NCBI GenBank assembly: GCA_964406345.1
Contig: CAYORK010000012.1
Span: 1 to 32,060 of the forward strand
Source of the DNA: SYAN01 sp964406345
GTDB lineage: Bacteria; Actinomycetota; Actinomycetes; Nanopelagicales; Nanopelagicaceae
Length of the DNA: 32,060 nucleotides
Reading direction: 5' to 3'
Shown in pieces: positions 7,232-14,672 of this stretch (the first letter of the stretch is position 1; each line of letters begins with the position of its first letter). The notes beneath the pieces are model-generated. The model worked only from the letters and a program-made list of their open reading frames with translations, was not told the DNA's origin and made no database searches. A program made the position numbers and the translations under genes.

Positions 7232-8683
7232 TCAGCCTCCCAAACGCCACGAGGAGTGGAGTGGCCGTCCTTCGCCGTATCCGGATGCCGATTGGATCCC
7301 GATCACAGCACGATCGTGGAATTCTGCGAGGTTCCTCGCCCCTGCGTAGGTGCAAGCTGAGCGAAGTCCAGCGACGATCTCATCGATCACATCCTCCACA
7401 CCGGGTCGATTCGGATCGAGGTACATCTTCGAGTGAGATATCCCCTCCTCAAAGAGTCCCTTCATCGCCTGGTCGAAGGAGTCTTCATCCGCAGTCCTTG
7501 CGGCTACAGCTCGCGCTGAAGCCATGCCGAATGACTCCTTATACATACGTCCATCAGGTGAGTAATGAAGGTCGCCAGGCGATTCGAATGTCCCTGCAAA
7601 CCAAGAGCCGATCATCACTTGTGATGCACCGGCAGCAAGCGCGAGTGCAACATCACGAGGATGTCTGACACCTCCGTCCGCCCAGACCGATCCACCGCGC
7701 TCACGTGCAGCTTTCGCGCATTCAATGACCGATGTGAATTGTGGCCTACCGACTCCGGTCTGCATCCTGGTCGTGCACATCGCACCCGGACCGACTCCGA
7801 CTTTGACGATATCCGCACCTGCTTCGATGAGATCAAGAGTGCCCTCACGTGTGACTACGTTCCCCGCGACAATCGGCGTCTCTCCGACAACCGAACGAAC
7901 CTCGCTGATGGCAGAGATCATCTTCTCTTGATGACCGTGTGCGGTGTCGATGACGATGAGATCAGCTCCTGAAGCGATCAGGAATTCAGCTTTGCTCCTG
8001 ACATCTGCATTGACTCCAATGGCAACACCGATCCTGAGTCGACCTGCAGCATCGAGTGCCGGCGAATACAACTTCGATCGCAGCGCTCCCATACGGGTGA
8101 GAACGCCGATCAATCGACCCTCGGTGTCGACTACCGGAGCAAGTTTGAGTCGCTTCTCCTGGAGGAGTTTGAATGCATCACGAGTATCGATCGCAGATGG
8201 AAGAGTCACTAACTCGCGACTCATCACGGAGTGCAATTGCGTGAAGCGATCCACGCCAGCGAGGTCATCCTCGGTGACGATGCCAACAGGTTTGGCAGAT
8301 GACGAGCTCTCGACGATCACGATCGCGCCATGCGAGCGCTTGTGGATCAAACTCGTCGCATCGGCAACGGTCTGTGACGGCAGGAGCGTAAGTGCAGTGT
8401 CGTAACGCGTATCCCTTGATTTCACCCAGGAGATGACTTCTGCCACGACTTGATTGGGGATGTCTTGCGGGATGATCGCCATTCCACCGCGCCGAGCCAC
8501 TGTCTCGGCCATCCGGCGACCGGCGACCGCAGTCATGTTCGCTACGACAAGGGGGAGGGTGGACCCAGAGGGATCAGAGGGGACGAGATCCACTTCGAAT
8601 CGGCTTGCCACGCTAGAACGGTTCGGGACCATGAAGACATCGTCGTAGGTGAGATCGAAAGACGGCTCTGTGATGAAACGCAC
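7232..8683 (-). CDS. guaB1: GuaB1-family IMP dehydrogenase/GMP reductase-like protein
   Basis: This 483-residue TIM-barrel enzyme has a CBS-domain pair inserted at about residues 95-205, between the N-terminal strand region (SFDLTYDDVFMVPNRS) and the main barrel. The catalytic loop GVGPGAMCTTRMQTGVG carries the nucleophilic Cys303. WADGGVRHPRDVALALAAGA and YKESFGMAS are typical IMPDH/GMPR elements. In mycobacteria the GuaB1 paralogue is reported to act as a GMP reductase, so purine salvage (GMP to IMP) is more likely than de novo guanine synthesis; that is inference here. The start is GTG, with a -10-like TATAGT 8 bp upstream, suggesting a leaderless mRNA. It heads a probable guaB1/sulfotransferase/glpX operon. 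Confidence 0.9.
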   Translation of the reverse strand: MRFITEPSFDLTYDDVFMVPNRSSVASRFEVDLVPSDPSGSTLPLVVANMTAVAGRRMAETVARRGGMAIIPQDIPNQVVAEVISWVKSRDTRYDTALTLLPSQTVADATSLIHKRSHGAIVIVESSSSAKPVGIVTEDDLAGVDRFTQLHSVMSRELVTLPSAIDTRDAFKLLQEKRLKLAPVVDTEGRLIGVLTRMGALRSKLYSPALDAAGRLRIGVAIGVNADVRSKAEFLIASGADLIVIDTAHGHQEKMISAISEVRSVVGETPIVAGNVVTREGTLDLIEAGADIVKVGVGPGAMCTTRMQTGVGRPQFTSVIECAKAARERGGSVWADGGVRHPRDVALALAAGASQVMIGSWFAGTFESPGDLHYSPDGRMYKESFGMASARAVAARTADEDSFDQAMKGLFEEGISHSKMYLDPNRPGVEDVIDEIVAGLRSACTYAGARNLAEFHDRAVIGIQSASGYGEGRPLHSSWRLGG

Positions 8684-8691
8684 GTAGCGAG

Positions 8692-8697
8692 ACTATA
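8692..8697 (-). promoter_or_regulatory. -10 element of guaB1, leaderless-type
   Basis: On the minus strand TATAGT lies 8 nt before the guaB1 GTG. That puts the expected transcription start at or next to the start codon, and no Shine-Dalgarno is present. No convincing -35 hexamer is seen at 16-18 nt. The 8684-8765 gap also carries the start region of the divergent TetR gene. Confidence 0.45.
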
Positions 8698-8765
8698 GGC
8701 CATCGCATGCGTCAGAAAGGTTCGGGATGCTCGCATTTCTCCTCCTCGCTAACCTCTGAAGCCTC

Positions 8766-9410
8766 ATGTCACCGAAGATCAACACCGAGACGACTCGTCA
8801 GCAGCGCGAATGGCGTCGAGAGCAACTCCTCTCTGTAGCCCTGCAATTGGCGCTCGAGTCCTCACCGCAGGAAATCTCCATGACCGAACTCGCAAGGAGA
8901 GCGGGCCTCTCTAGAACTTCGGTCTATGAGTACTTCTCCAGTACATCGGATCTCATCACCCAAGTCTTGACTCAAGAATTAGAAGAGTATCGACGGCTCC
9001 TCAACGAGGCAGTCTTGCGTGAGATGGAACCTGAAGCGAAAGTCCGGGCATGGATCGAAGCAAGTCTTGCGTACATCACGAGTGGGGATCATCTCTTGGC
9101 TCGCGGCATGGGAGCGATCTCCTCCAATCCCGAGTCGATCGCCCTCTTCCGGAGAAAGCATCAAGCACTACTTGCTCCGTTGGAAGAGGTCTTCGTCAGC
9201 TTCGGAGTCACTGATACGAAGCGTGCTCTCACATTGACTCAAGCAATCGTCGATATCGCAGCGAAGAACATCGAGCGATCACGAACATCAAGAGACGCAG
9301 ATCAAGACGCGCCCATGAGTCAAAGTGATACTGAGTGTTTTGCGCGCAGCGAGGTGAGTATCGCTGTGAATCTCGTACTCGCCACCTTGTCTACCCTCAA
9401 GAGTGACTGA
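8766..9410 (+). CDS. TetR/AcrR-family transcriptional regulator
   Basis: The 214-residue protein has a typical TetR N-terminal helix-turn-helix: REQLLSVALQLALE then SMTELARRAGLSRTSVYEYFSSTSDLI (about 38-65). The helical C-terminal ligand/dimerisation half is not similar to anything I can name. Such proteins usually repress adjacent or divergent genes on binding a small ligand. The nearest divergent gene is guaB1, 82 bp away, but housekeeping control by a TetR is not obvious, so the target is unknown. The ATG at 8766 has no clear Shine-Dalgarno. Its stop touches the end of the convergent secreted-protein gene with no spacer. Confidence 0.85.
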   Translation: MSPKINTETTRQQREWRREQLLSVALQLALESSPQEISMTELARRAGLSRTSVYEYFSSTSDLITQVLTQELEEYRRLLNEAVLREMEPEAKVRAWIEASLAYITSGDHLLARGMGAISSNPESIALFRRKHQALLAPLEEVFVSFGVTDTKRALTLTQAIVDIAAKNIERSRTSRDADQDAPMSQSDTECFARSEVSIAVNLVLATLSTLKSD

Positions 9411-10142
9411 TCACCGCTTCTTTCGTTTCGCAACGTTGATCTTCAACTCACTTGCGAACATCGATATACCTTGACGTGGCGGCGCGTATGCATCTATCGC
9501 GCAGACTCCGACGCGTTTCGCTCGCACTTGCGTTCCCGTGATCGAACAGACCTCAGGGGACTTGAGTCGGTACGCGACTGCTACTCCTTTATCGCTCATT
9601 GCTGGAAGCGAAAGACTTTGCCCGACTCGGATCGAAGAACGAATACTCCCTATTCCTTGCGAGACAGGTGCTGTCGGTGCGCTGCTTGCGATCGGCTGAG
9701 GGGCTCCGGCAGAACCCTTGAAAGACAATGGGATGAACTGATCCTCACTCCGGTCGTCGGCAGCTAGGCGATCGAACTGCAAGAAGAGCGCACACTTTTC
9801 GATGGCGCAGTCATGGGTTGAGAACTTACCGACTAGACGAATCGCGATATCGCTCGATGTTGGTAGGAAACTCCCCCGTCCGGAGGCTGTGATCCAAAGT
9901 TGATCCGCGCTATTGCATTGTCTCAAGTCCGGAAGTGCACTCCCATTGGCTGGCTGGACACACTGGAAGATATAGAGGCCCGACTTCGTCGGAAAATTCG
10001 AGATCGAGATCGAAACTCGCTCGCCCTCATAAGCGATCTCACTGCTCTTGCTGAGAGTGACCTTGGCTGCAGCCGATGCGGAGGGAACATGCATGGTGCC
10101 AAGCAGAATCGCGGAAACCGTCGTTACGACTATCTTCTTCAT
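9411..10142 (-). CDS. Secreted neocarzinostatin-fold protein with extra C-terminal Ig-like domain
   Basis: The start at 10142 gives MKKIVVTTVSAILLG with AGGAGAAAG just before the ATG and a signal peptide ending near SASAAA (26); the frame is open to 10223 but lacks these signals. Residues 27-142 show the cysteine layout of the neocarzinostatin fold: Cys61-x14-Cys76 and Cys112-x4-Cys117, and an ending FIPLSF, comparable with neocarzinostatin's C-x9-C, C-x4-C and terminal VAISF. Residues about 160-243 form a second beta-rich domain with Cys199 and Cys214 (SPEVCSITGTQV, GVCAIDAYA), similar to Ig-like repeats. The motif DRLAADDRSEDQFIP is shared with the next gene, so the two are paralogues. Both diverge from a heme-type ABC importer, so ligand capture is a reasonable but untested idea. 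Confidence 0.7.
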   Translation of the reverse strand: MKKIVVTTVSAILLGTMHVPSASAAAKVTLSKSSEIAYEGERVSISISNFPTKSGLYIFQCVQPANGSALPDLRQCNSADQLWITASGRGSFLPTSSDIAIRLVGKFSTHDCAIEKCALFLQFDRLAADDRSEDQFIPLSFKGSAGAPQPIASSAPTAPVSQGIGSIRSSIRVGQSLSLPAMSDKGVAVAYRLKSPEVCSITGTQVRAKRVGVCAIDAYAPPRQGISMFASELKINVAKRKKR

Positions 10143-10223
10143 CTTTCTCCTCTTTCTCTCACTCATCCTCTGATAAGACAGATTCACTACCGAAGTCCTC
10201 TTGCATCCGATCTTCATCTCCAC

Positions 10224-10721
10224 TCATCGAGTGAAGCGAATTGGAATGTAGAGATCATGGCTCCGATCCCCGGTTCGTAGGTGGTCAGCTCGAATAGTCA
10301 CCGCACACTCATTCGATTCACATCTGTACTCACCGATCATCCGATTGACCTTGAGTTTGACCTGGAACGATCCATTCCTCTTGAACGGGATGGTCAAGCC
10401 TTTTGCATAACTCGGCGCATTCGAAGAGATCCAGTAACCAGTATTCGATCTCTCTTCCATATTGATACCGCCACAGGGAGTCGGTTGCGCACCTGGAGCA
10501 GGTATCTTGCAGAAGGAAAGGTAGAGACCGACTTCAGGATCGAAGCGCCTTCCCGTTACGGTGATGATCTCTCCAGATGAGATTCGCACCTTGCTCACTT
10601 CAAGACGTTGGTCATTGGGTCCGAAGAGCACCTTCCCAAAAGCGGTCTGCTGGTTCACAGATCCAGTGATGATTACCACCAGGCTGAGCAGCAAGGCGCG
10701 AGTCGCGATGCGCTTTCTCAT
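10224..10721 (-). CDS. Secreted neocarzinostatin-fold protein, single domain
   Basis: The 165-residue protein starts at ATG 10721 with MRKRIATRALLLSLVVIITG, a signal peptide probably ending near AFG (29). The frame is open further upstream but has no better start; the Shine-Dalgarno is weak. The mature domain carries Cys71-x11-Cys83 and Cys134-x4-Cys139 and ends in LYIPIRFTR, a layout like the neocarzinostatin fold. DHLRTGDRSHDLYIP aligns with DRLAADDRSEDQFIP of the neighbouring protein, 81 bp downstream on the same strand. This one lacks the C-terminal Ig-like extension. Its start is 86 bp from the divergent hmuT start, so the two may share a control region. A role in heme or other ligand binding is inferred only from context. 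Confidence 0.68.
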   Translation of the reverse strand: MRKRIATRALLLSLVVIITGSVNQQTAFGKVLFGPNDQRLEVSKVRISSGEIITVTGRRFDPEVGLYLSFCKIPAPGAQPTPCGGINMEERSNTGYWISSNAPSYAKGLTIPFKRNGSFQVKLKVNRMIGEYRCESNECAVTIRADHLRTGDRSHDLYIPIRFTR

Positions 10722-10807
10722 GTCAAAGATCGTAGGTGTGATTCGTTTCCAACTTAGCCGACAGTGCTCGACCAACTGTCGTCTCGCTGCTGTGGAAGTA
10801 TTCGAGG

Positions 10808-11710
10808 GTGCGCATCCTTACGCCTCTGCTGCTTCTCTTGGCGCTGACTGCTTCCTGCACGCCACAGACCGGTGATGCCATGGTGAGCGAGATCTCCACT
10901 GCCGAGATGATCGTGCTACCAAATGACGCTTCCACAGCCGGGGGATTGAAGTTTGAAAGGATCGTTGCTCTCGGTAATGGCACCGCAGAGATTCTCGTCG
11001 CTATGGGTCTTGGGTCCCTGGTGGTCGGTCGCGACATAGCGAGCGACATCTCAGAGCTGAGTGAAGTGCCTGTCGTCACAAACGGTCATGAGGTTTCAGC
11101 GGAGAAGGTCCTGCAGGTAGATCCGGATCTTGTGATTGTGGACTCGAATAGCTCACCGAGGAGCGCCATAGCTCAGCTGGAGAGAGTTGGAATCCGGATC
11201 GTTCGAGTTCCCGAAAGCTATGGTCTTGGCGGCATCAAGGAAAAGGTTGATGCGGTGGCGGCTGCCCTTGGTGATTCCTCGCGAGGCGATCTACTCAACA
11301 AGGAGATTGCTGATGCCATTGGAAGAATTGATGACGCGCAAGGGGAGGATCTCGATGTCCTCTTCCTTTACTTACGAGGGAGCAACGGCATCTTCCTTGT
11401 GGGTGGAAAAGGATCGGGGGCCGACGCACTGATCACGGCTGCAGGTGCGCAAGATGTAGGTGCGACGCTCTACAAAAATCCATTCACTCCCATCAACAGT
11501 GAAGCGATACTCGATCTCAAACCCGACAGGTATCTCTTGATGAGTGCTGGACTCGCATCAGTCGGTGGCATCGAAGCCTTTCGAAGGCTCCCTGGGATCG
11601 ACTCGAGCGTTCCCGTGATCACAGTCGATGACTCATTGCTGCTTTCATTCGGCCCTCGCACCCCAGACCTCATCAGAAGATTGAGTGAGGCGCTCTATGA
11701 CGCTAGCTAG
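10808..11710 (+). CDS. hmuT: Heme-type ABC transporter substrate-binding lipoprotein (HmuT-like)
   Basis: The 300-residue protein starts at GTG with a signal peptide and lipobox-like LALTASC (Cys17), so it should be a lipoprotein on the outer face of the membrane. It has the class III periplasmic-binding (BtuF/FecB) pattern: RIVALGNGTAEILVAMGLG, VVGRDIASD, then VPVVTNGHEVSAEKVLQVDPDLVIVD, and the C-terminal SFGPRTPDLI. The NGHEVSAE and GPRT elements are what I associate with heme-specific HmuT proteins. It is followed by permease and ATPase genes in overlap. Vitamin B12 or siderophore uptake cannot be excluded without a search. No convincing IdeR/DtxR box is visible in the 10722-10807 gap. 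Confidence 0.82.
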   Translation: MRILTPLLLLLALTASCTPQTGDAMVSEISTAEMIVLPNDASTAGGLKFERIVALGNGTAEILVAMGLGSLVVGRDIASDISELSEVPVVTNGHEVSAEKVLQVDPDLVIVDSNSSPRSAIAQLERVGIRIVRVPESYGLGGIKEKVDAVAAALGDSSRGDLLNKEIADAIGRIDDAQGEDLDVLFLYLRGSNGIFLVGGKGSGADALITAAGAQDVGATLYKNPFTPINSEAILDLKPDRYLLMSAGLASVGGIEAFRRLPGIDSSVPVITVDDSLLLSFGPRTPDLIRRLSEALYDAS

Positions 11711-12659
11711 CAAGAGGTCGAAACCTCGCTTTGCTCTCGTATTGCTCCTCAATGTCGCGTTATTGATCCTCTTCATCCCTACGGCGCTCCTGCTCGGAGA
11801 GGTAAGTCAGACGGTCATCACGGAGATCCGTCTGCCACGCATCTCCACCGCAATCGTTGCCGGTATCGCGCTTGCTCTTGCGGGCGTGATGAGTCAAGCC
11901 ATCTTCGTCAATCCGATCATCGAACCATCCCTGCTTGGACTCAACTCGAGTGCTGCCCTCGGTGCGCTACTCGGTGTCATCCTTGGCTTCGCTCAAGTCG
12001 GCGCACCTTCGATGATTCCCTTCGCAATGGTGGGCGCGCTGGTCTGCGCACTGGTCGTGCTACGACTCAGTGAGAGAAGGTCAGCAATCATCCTCATTCT
12101 CAACGGGATCGCGATCACCGCATTGACCACAGCGCTCCTGGGCGGTGCCATTGGTCTCCTCGATCGCGATGACATCAGGTCGTTCTCGTTCTGGTCATTC
12201 GGATCGCTCGCCCTTGCTGATTGGAACGCGGCGTTGACCATCGCCATCGCTCTCATCATCTCGATTCCTCTTCTATTCCTCGTGAGGAATGGACTCGACC
12301 TGATCTCGTTGGGTGAATCGAGTGCACGTCACATCGGTGTCGACCTGAGGCGCCTTCGCGCGCTCTCCTTCACGACGATTGCCATCTTGGTTGCTGCGAC
12401 AGTGAGCACCATCGGTTCGATCGCATTCTTAGGACTTGCAAGCGCACACATCGCGAGAGTCCTAGTCGGTCCCCGGATCAGCCGAGTTATCCCTATCGCC
12501 TCGCTCGTGGCCGCCAACATCCTCCTCATCGCCGACACATTCGCCCGACGAGCCTTCTTCCCACAAGAAGTGCCGATCGGATTCGTCATCGCCATCATCG
12601 CTGCTCCGATTCTCATCTGGGCGATTCGTGAACAACGAATCTGGAAAGAAAGTGTCTAG
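11697..12659 (+). CDS. hmuU: Heme-type ABC transporter permease (FecCD family)
   Basis: The protein is a polytopic FecCD permease of about 320 residues with roughly nine hydrophobic segments. Family hallmarks include RLPRISTAIVAGIALALAGVMSQ near the N-terminus, NPIIEPSLLGLNSSAALGA, FSFWSFGSLALADW and the C-terminal FLGLASAHIARVLVGPRISRVIPIA. A GTG at 11685 is the longest start, but the ATG at 11697 is preferred because GTGAGG lies at usual Shine-Dalgarno spacing. The gene begins within the last codons of hmuT, indicating coupled translation. It forms the membrane channel with the HmuV-like ATPase encoded next. Confidence 0.87.
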   Translation: MTLASKRSKPRFALVLLLNVALLILFIPTALLLGEVSQTVITEIRLPRISTAIVAGIALALAGVMSQAIFVNPIIEPSLLGLNSSAALGALLGVILGFAQVGAPSMIPFAMVGALVCALVVLRLSERRSAIILILNGIAITALTTALLGGAIGLLDRDDIRSFSFWSFGSLALADWNAALTIAIALIISIPLLFLVRNGLDLISLGESSARHIGVDLRRLRALSFTTIAILVAATVSTIGSIAFLGLASAHIARVLVGPRISRVIPIASLVAANILLIADTFARRAFFPQEVPIGFVIAIIAAPILIWAIREQRIWKESV

Positions 12660-12666
12660 GGAAGCG

Positions 12667-13293
12667 ATGAGTCTCACTGTAAAGCGACTGACCGTACTCA
12701 GAGATGAGAGAGTGGTCATCGAGAATCTATCTGAAGGATTCCCTAATCGATCGATCACTCTTCTCACCGGCAGAAATGGATCCGGAAAGAGCACACTCCT
12801 TGGCACCATCGCTGGTGATCTGGTTCCTTCGTCAGGAGAGATCTCACTCGATGGGATTTCTCTGATCGGCATGCCAACTCGCGAGGCAGCGAAGTTTCGT
12901 GGGGTGTTGCAGCAACGCAATGAGTTCACTCTTGGATTCCAGGCCGGCGAGATCCTGGAATCAGTGATACGTCATTGCAGCAAGGATTCGCCGACTCGCT
13001 CGCTGAAGGCTCTTGCTGTCGAACTTGACCTTCGACATCTCCTCGATCGATCGATCTTGGAACTCTCCGGCGGGGAACGCCAGAGAGTGTCACTCGCCAT
13101 CACACTCGCTCGCGAGGTACCGCTCTATCTGCTCGATGAGCCGCTCTCGGCACAGGATGCAGAGCACTGCTCGAGTATCAGCCGGTATTTGGAGAAGATC
13201 GCTAAGGCTGGTGCCACTTTCGTCATCGCAACCCACCAGAGTCGGGAACTCGCCGAAGTGGCGACGAAGGAGATGACACTCACCCGCTCCTAG
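12667..13293 (+). CDS. hmuV: Heme-type ABC transporter ATP-binding protein
   Basis: All ATPase motifs are present from the preferred start: Walker A GRNGSGKS (35-42), Q-loop near Gln82, signature LSGGERQR (133-140), Walker B LYLLDEP (153-159) and switch histidine in ATHQ (His190). The ATG at 12667 has AGGGA five bases before it and lies 8 bp after the hmuU stop; a GTG at 12628 would overlap hmuU but has no such signal. At 208 residues it is shorter than most HmuV/FecE proteins (about 250), missing mainly C-terminal sequence, but the catalytic core is complete. It energises the importer formed by the two preceding genes. Confidence 0.87.
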   Translation: MSLTVKRLTVLRDERVVIENLSEGFPNRSITLLTGRNGSGKSTLLGTIAGDLVPSSGEISLDGISLIGMPTREAAKFRGVLQQRNEFTLGFQAGEILESVIRHCSKDSPTRSLKALAVELDLRHLLDRSILELSGGERQRVSLAITLAREVPLYLLDEPLSAQDAEHCSSISRYLEKIAKAGATFVIATHQSRELAEVATKEMTLTRS

Positions 13294-13303
13294 ACTTCAA
13301 CAC

Positions 13304-14476
13304 ATGTCGAGACCTCTTAGGCGAGTGCTGAAGATTGCAAGAAATCTACTCATCTCGCTCCTTGCTCTCTATCTCGCTTTATTCGCATTCACGAAAGTGA
13401 TCCGCTATCCGGATCCGATTGCTTCGATCAAGCTTGGGCTCGCGCCGGCATCGCAGACCCCGACGTTGATGCCGTGGCACGAAATCAAGGAGTCATCGAG
13501 TCCCATTGATCTGCCTCTGGGTAAGGAAGAAATGCCCAAAGAGGTCCGCTATGGCGGAGCGACGATCCCATTCCAGGGTTTCTTAGATGAAACCAAGACG
13601 AATGCATTCCTCGTGGTTCGAAACGGAGTACTGACCTACGAGTGGTACAAAGATGGCTTCACGGGGTCGTCACGCTTTCCTTCATACTCTGTAGCGAAGA
13701 CCATGACATCCCTCCTCATCGGTCGACTGATCGACGAGGGAAAAATCTCCGAGAGCGATCGCTTCGTCGACTACTTCCCAGAACTCGCGAATGGAAGCAC
13801 CTTCGATGACGTCACGATCAAGACGCTCCTTGATATGCAAGGTGGCATAGGAGTCTCAGATGACTATCCCACCGGACCTCAAGGATGGGGTGTGGCGATC
13901 GCTCAGATGTATGCCACCACAGATATCGATTGGTTCCTGAAGAACAACCGGAAGATGTCCTTCTATCCCGGTACTGATTCAGAGTATCGAAGCGTTGATA
14001 CCCAGATGCTGGGCATGATCATCAAGAAGGTCACTGGAATGAGGGTTGCTGACTTCTTCCAAGAGGAGATCTGGGAGAAGATCGGCGCAGAGTTCCCTGC
14101 GACCTGGAATGTCGATCGTGTCGATGGAACTGAGAAGACCTTCTGTTGCTTCAATGCAAGTCCTCGCGATTATGCGCGGGTAGGGCTCCTCTTCATCAAT
14201 GGTGGATACTCGGGATCGACACGAGTGATTTCGAGTCCTTGGCTTGCGCGCATGACGACGCCAGTCACCACTCTTGATCACGATTGGGGCTACGCTGCAC
14301 AAACGTGGCACCCCTTCGAAGATACGGTCATGGCGCTCGGTCTATATGGACAATTCATATTCATAGATCGTTCCACCCGAACCGTGATCGTAAAGGTAAG
14401 TGACAATCCACCGGGTACAGATAACGAGTTCCAAACTGCAGAGGTACTTCGCTTCATCTCGCAGTTGAAGCGGTAA
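13304..14476 (+). CDS. Membrane-anchored beta-lactamase-fold serine hydrolase
   Basis: This 390-residue protein has one N-terminal membrane segment (about 11-31, LLISLLALYLALFAF), after which the body is probably extracytoplasmic. The class C beta-lactamase/DD-peptidase fold is shown by SVAK (Ser129-x-x-Lys132) and a tyrosine motif YRS (228-230). A late HDWGY segment may supply the third element. Relatives include esterases and peptidases and many annotated simply as serine hydrolases, so true antibiotic hydrolysis is not implied. The gene starts 10 bp after hmuV and is likely in the same transcript, but any link to heme uptake is unknown. It ends before a 196-bp gap with repeats. Confidence 0.85.
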   Translation: MSRPLRRVLKIARNLLISLLALYLALFAFTKVIRYPDPIASIKLGLAPASQTPTLMPWHEIKESSSPIDLPLGKEEMPKEVRYGGATIPFQGFLDETKTNAFLVVRNGVLTYEWYKDGFTGSSRFPSYSVAKTMTSLLIGRLIDEGKISESDRFVDYFPELANGSTFDDVTIKTLLDMQGGIGVSDDYPTGPQGWGVAIAQMYATTDIDWFLKNNRKMSFYPGTDSEYRSVDTQMLGMIIKKVTGMRVADFFQEEIWEKIGAEFPATWNVDRVDGTEKTFCCFNASPRDYARVGLLFINGGYSGSTRVISSPWLARMTTPVTTLDHDWGYAAQTWHPFEDTVMALGLYGQFIFIDRSTRTVIVKVSDNPPGTDNEFQTAEVLRFISQLKR

Positions 14477-14490
14477 ATCCCCGCATAAAT

Positions 14491-14547
14491 CCCGTTGGAG
14501 AATGAAAAACCCGTTGGGAAATGAAAAGATGACGGGAAAATGACGCT
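14491..14547 (+). repeat. Three imperfect 19-nt tandem units in the leader of the PLP-enzyme gene
   Basis: Unit 1 (14491-14509) and unit 2 (14510-14528) match at 16 of 19 positions and begin CCCGTTGG. Unit 3 (14529-14547) keeps only the core GGrAAATGA in phase. The AATGA triplets start at 14501, 14520 and 14539, exactly 19 nt apart, close to two helical turns, so a row of protein-binding sites is one reading. A weak promoter could overlap the third unit: ATGACG (14529) and TAGCCT (14552), with 17 nt between. No coding function is evident. Confidence 0.55.
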
Positions 14548-14561
14548 GTGGTAGCCTGCGC

Positions 14562-14617
14562 TGCACGTAACGACAAAGCGCCGTTATCCGAAAAGGTAGA
14601 AACGCAAGGAGCGTGCA
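14562..14617 (+). ncRNA. Candidate structured 5' leader RNA, unassigned
   Basis: TGCACG (14562-14567) pairs perfectly with CGTGCA (14612-14617), and directly inside it TAACG (14568-14572) pairs with CGTTA (14582-14586) around a 9-nt loop. CCGAAAAGG can form a small purine-loop hairpin, and the 3' part reads GAAACGCAAGGAG. The arrangement resembles a compact riboswitch-like fold, but I cannot match it confidently to FMN, TPP, cobalamin, SAM, glycine, c-di-GMP or glutamine classes. It lies about 55 nt before the start of the PLP-enzyme gene. Confidence 0.3.
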
Positions 14618-14629
14618 CATCAATTAGCA

Positions 14630-14648
14630 GATTCACATAGTGTGAATC
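14630..14648. promoter_or_regulatory. Perfect 8-3-8 palindrome, candidate operator or hairpin
   Basis: GATTCACA and TGTGAATC form a perfect inverted repeat around TAG, ending 24 bp before the ATG at 14673. It could be a dimeric repressor site or an RNA hairpin that affects initiation, since that ATG has no Shine-Dalgarno. The half-site TCACA/TGTGA occurs again in the palindrome just after the gene (16072-16091). Confidence 0.5.
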
Positions 14649-14672
14649 GTCTTTGAATGTACAACAACCCCC

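Noticed and set aside
7227..7355. 43-residue N-terminal extension of the sulfotransferase-like protein
   Set aside because: The stretch is arginine-rich, overlaps guaB1 coding sequence, and the ATG at 7226 has a Shine-Dalgarno and family-like N-terminus.
10722..10807. Possible IdeR/DtxR iron box (CTTAGCC) before hmuT
   Set aside because: Only one short half resembles the consensus; the symmetric other half is missing.
14568..14617. Similarity of ACGCAA and GAAA loop to a c-di-GMP-I riboswitch
   Set aside because: The CACAGGGCAAACC half and the tetraloop receptor helix of that class are absent.
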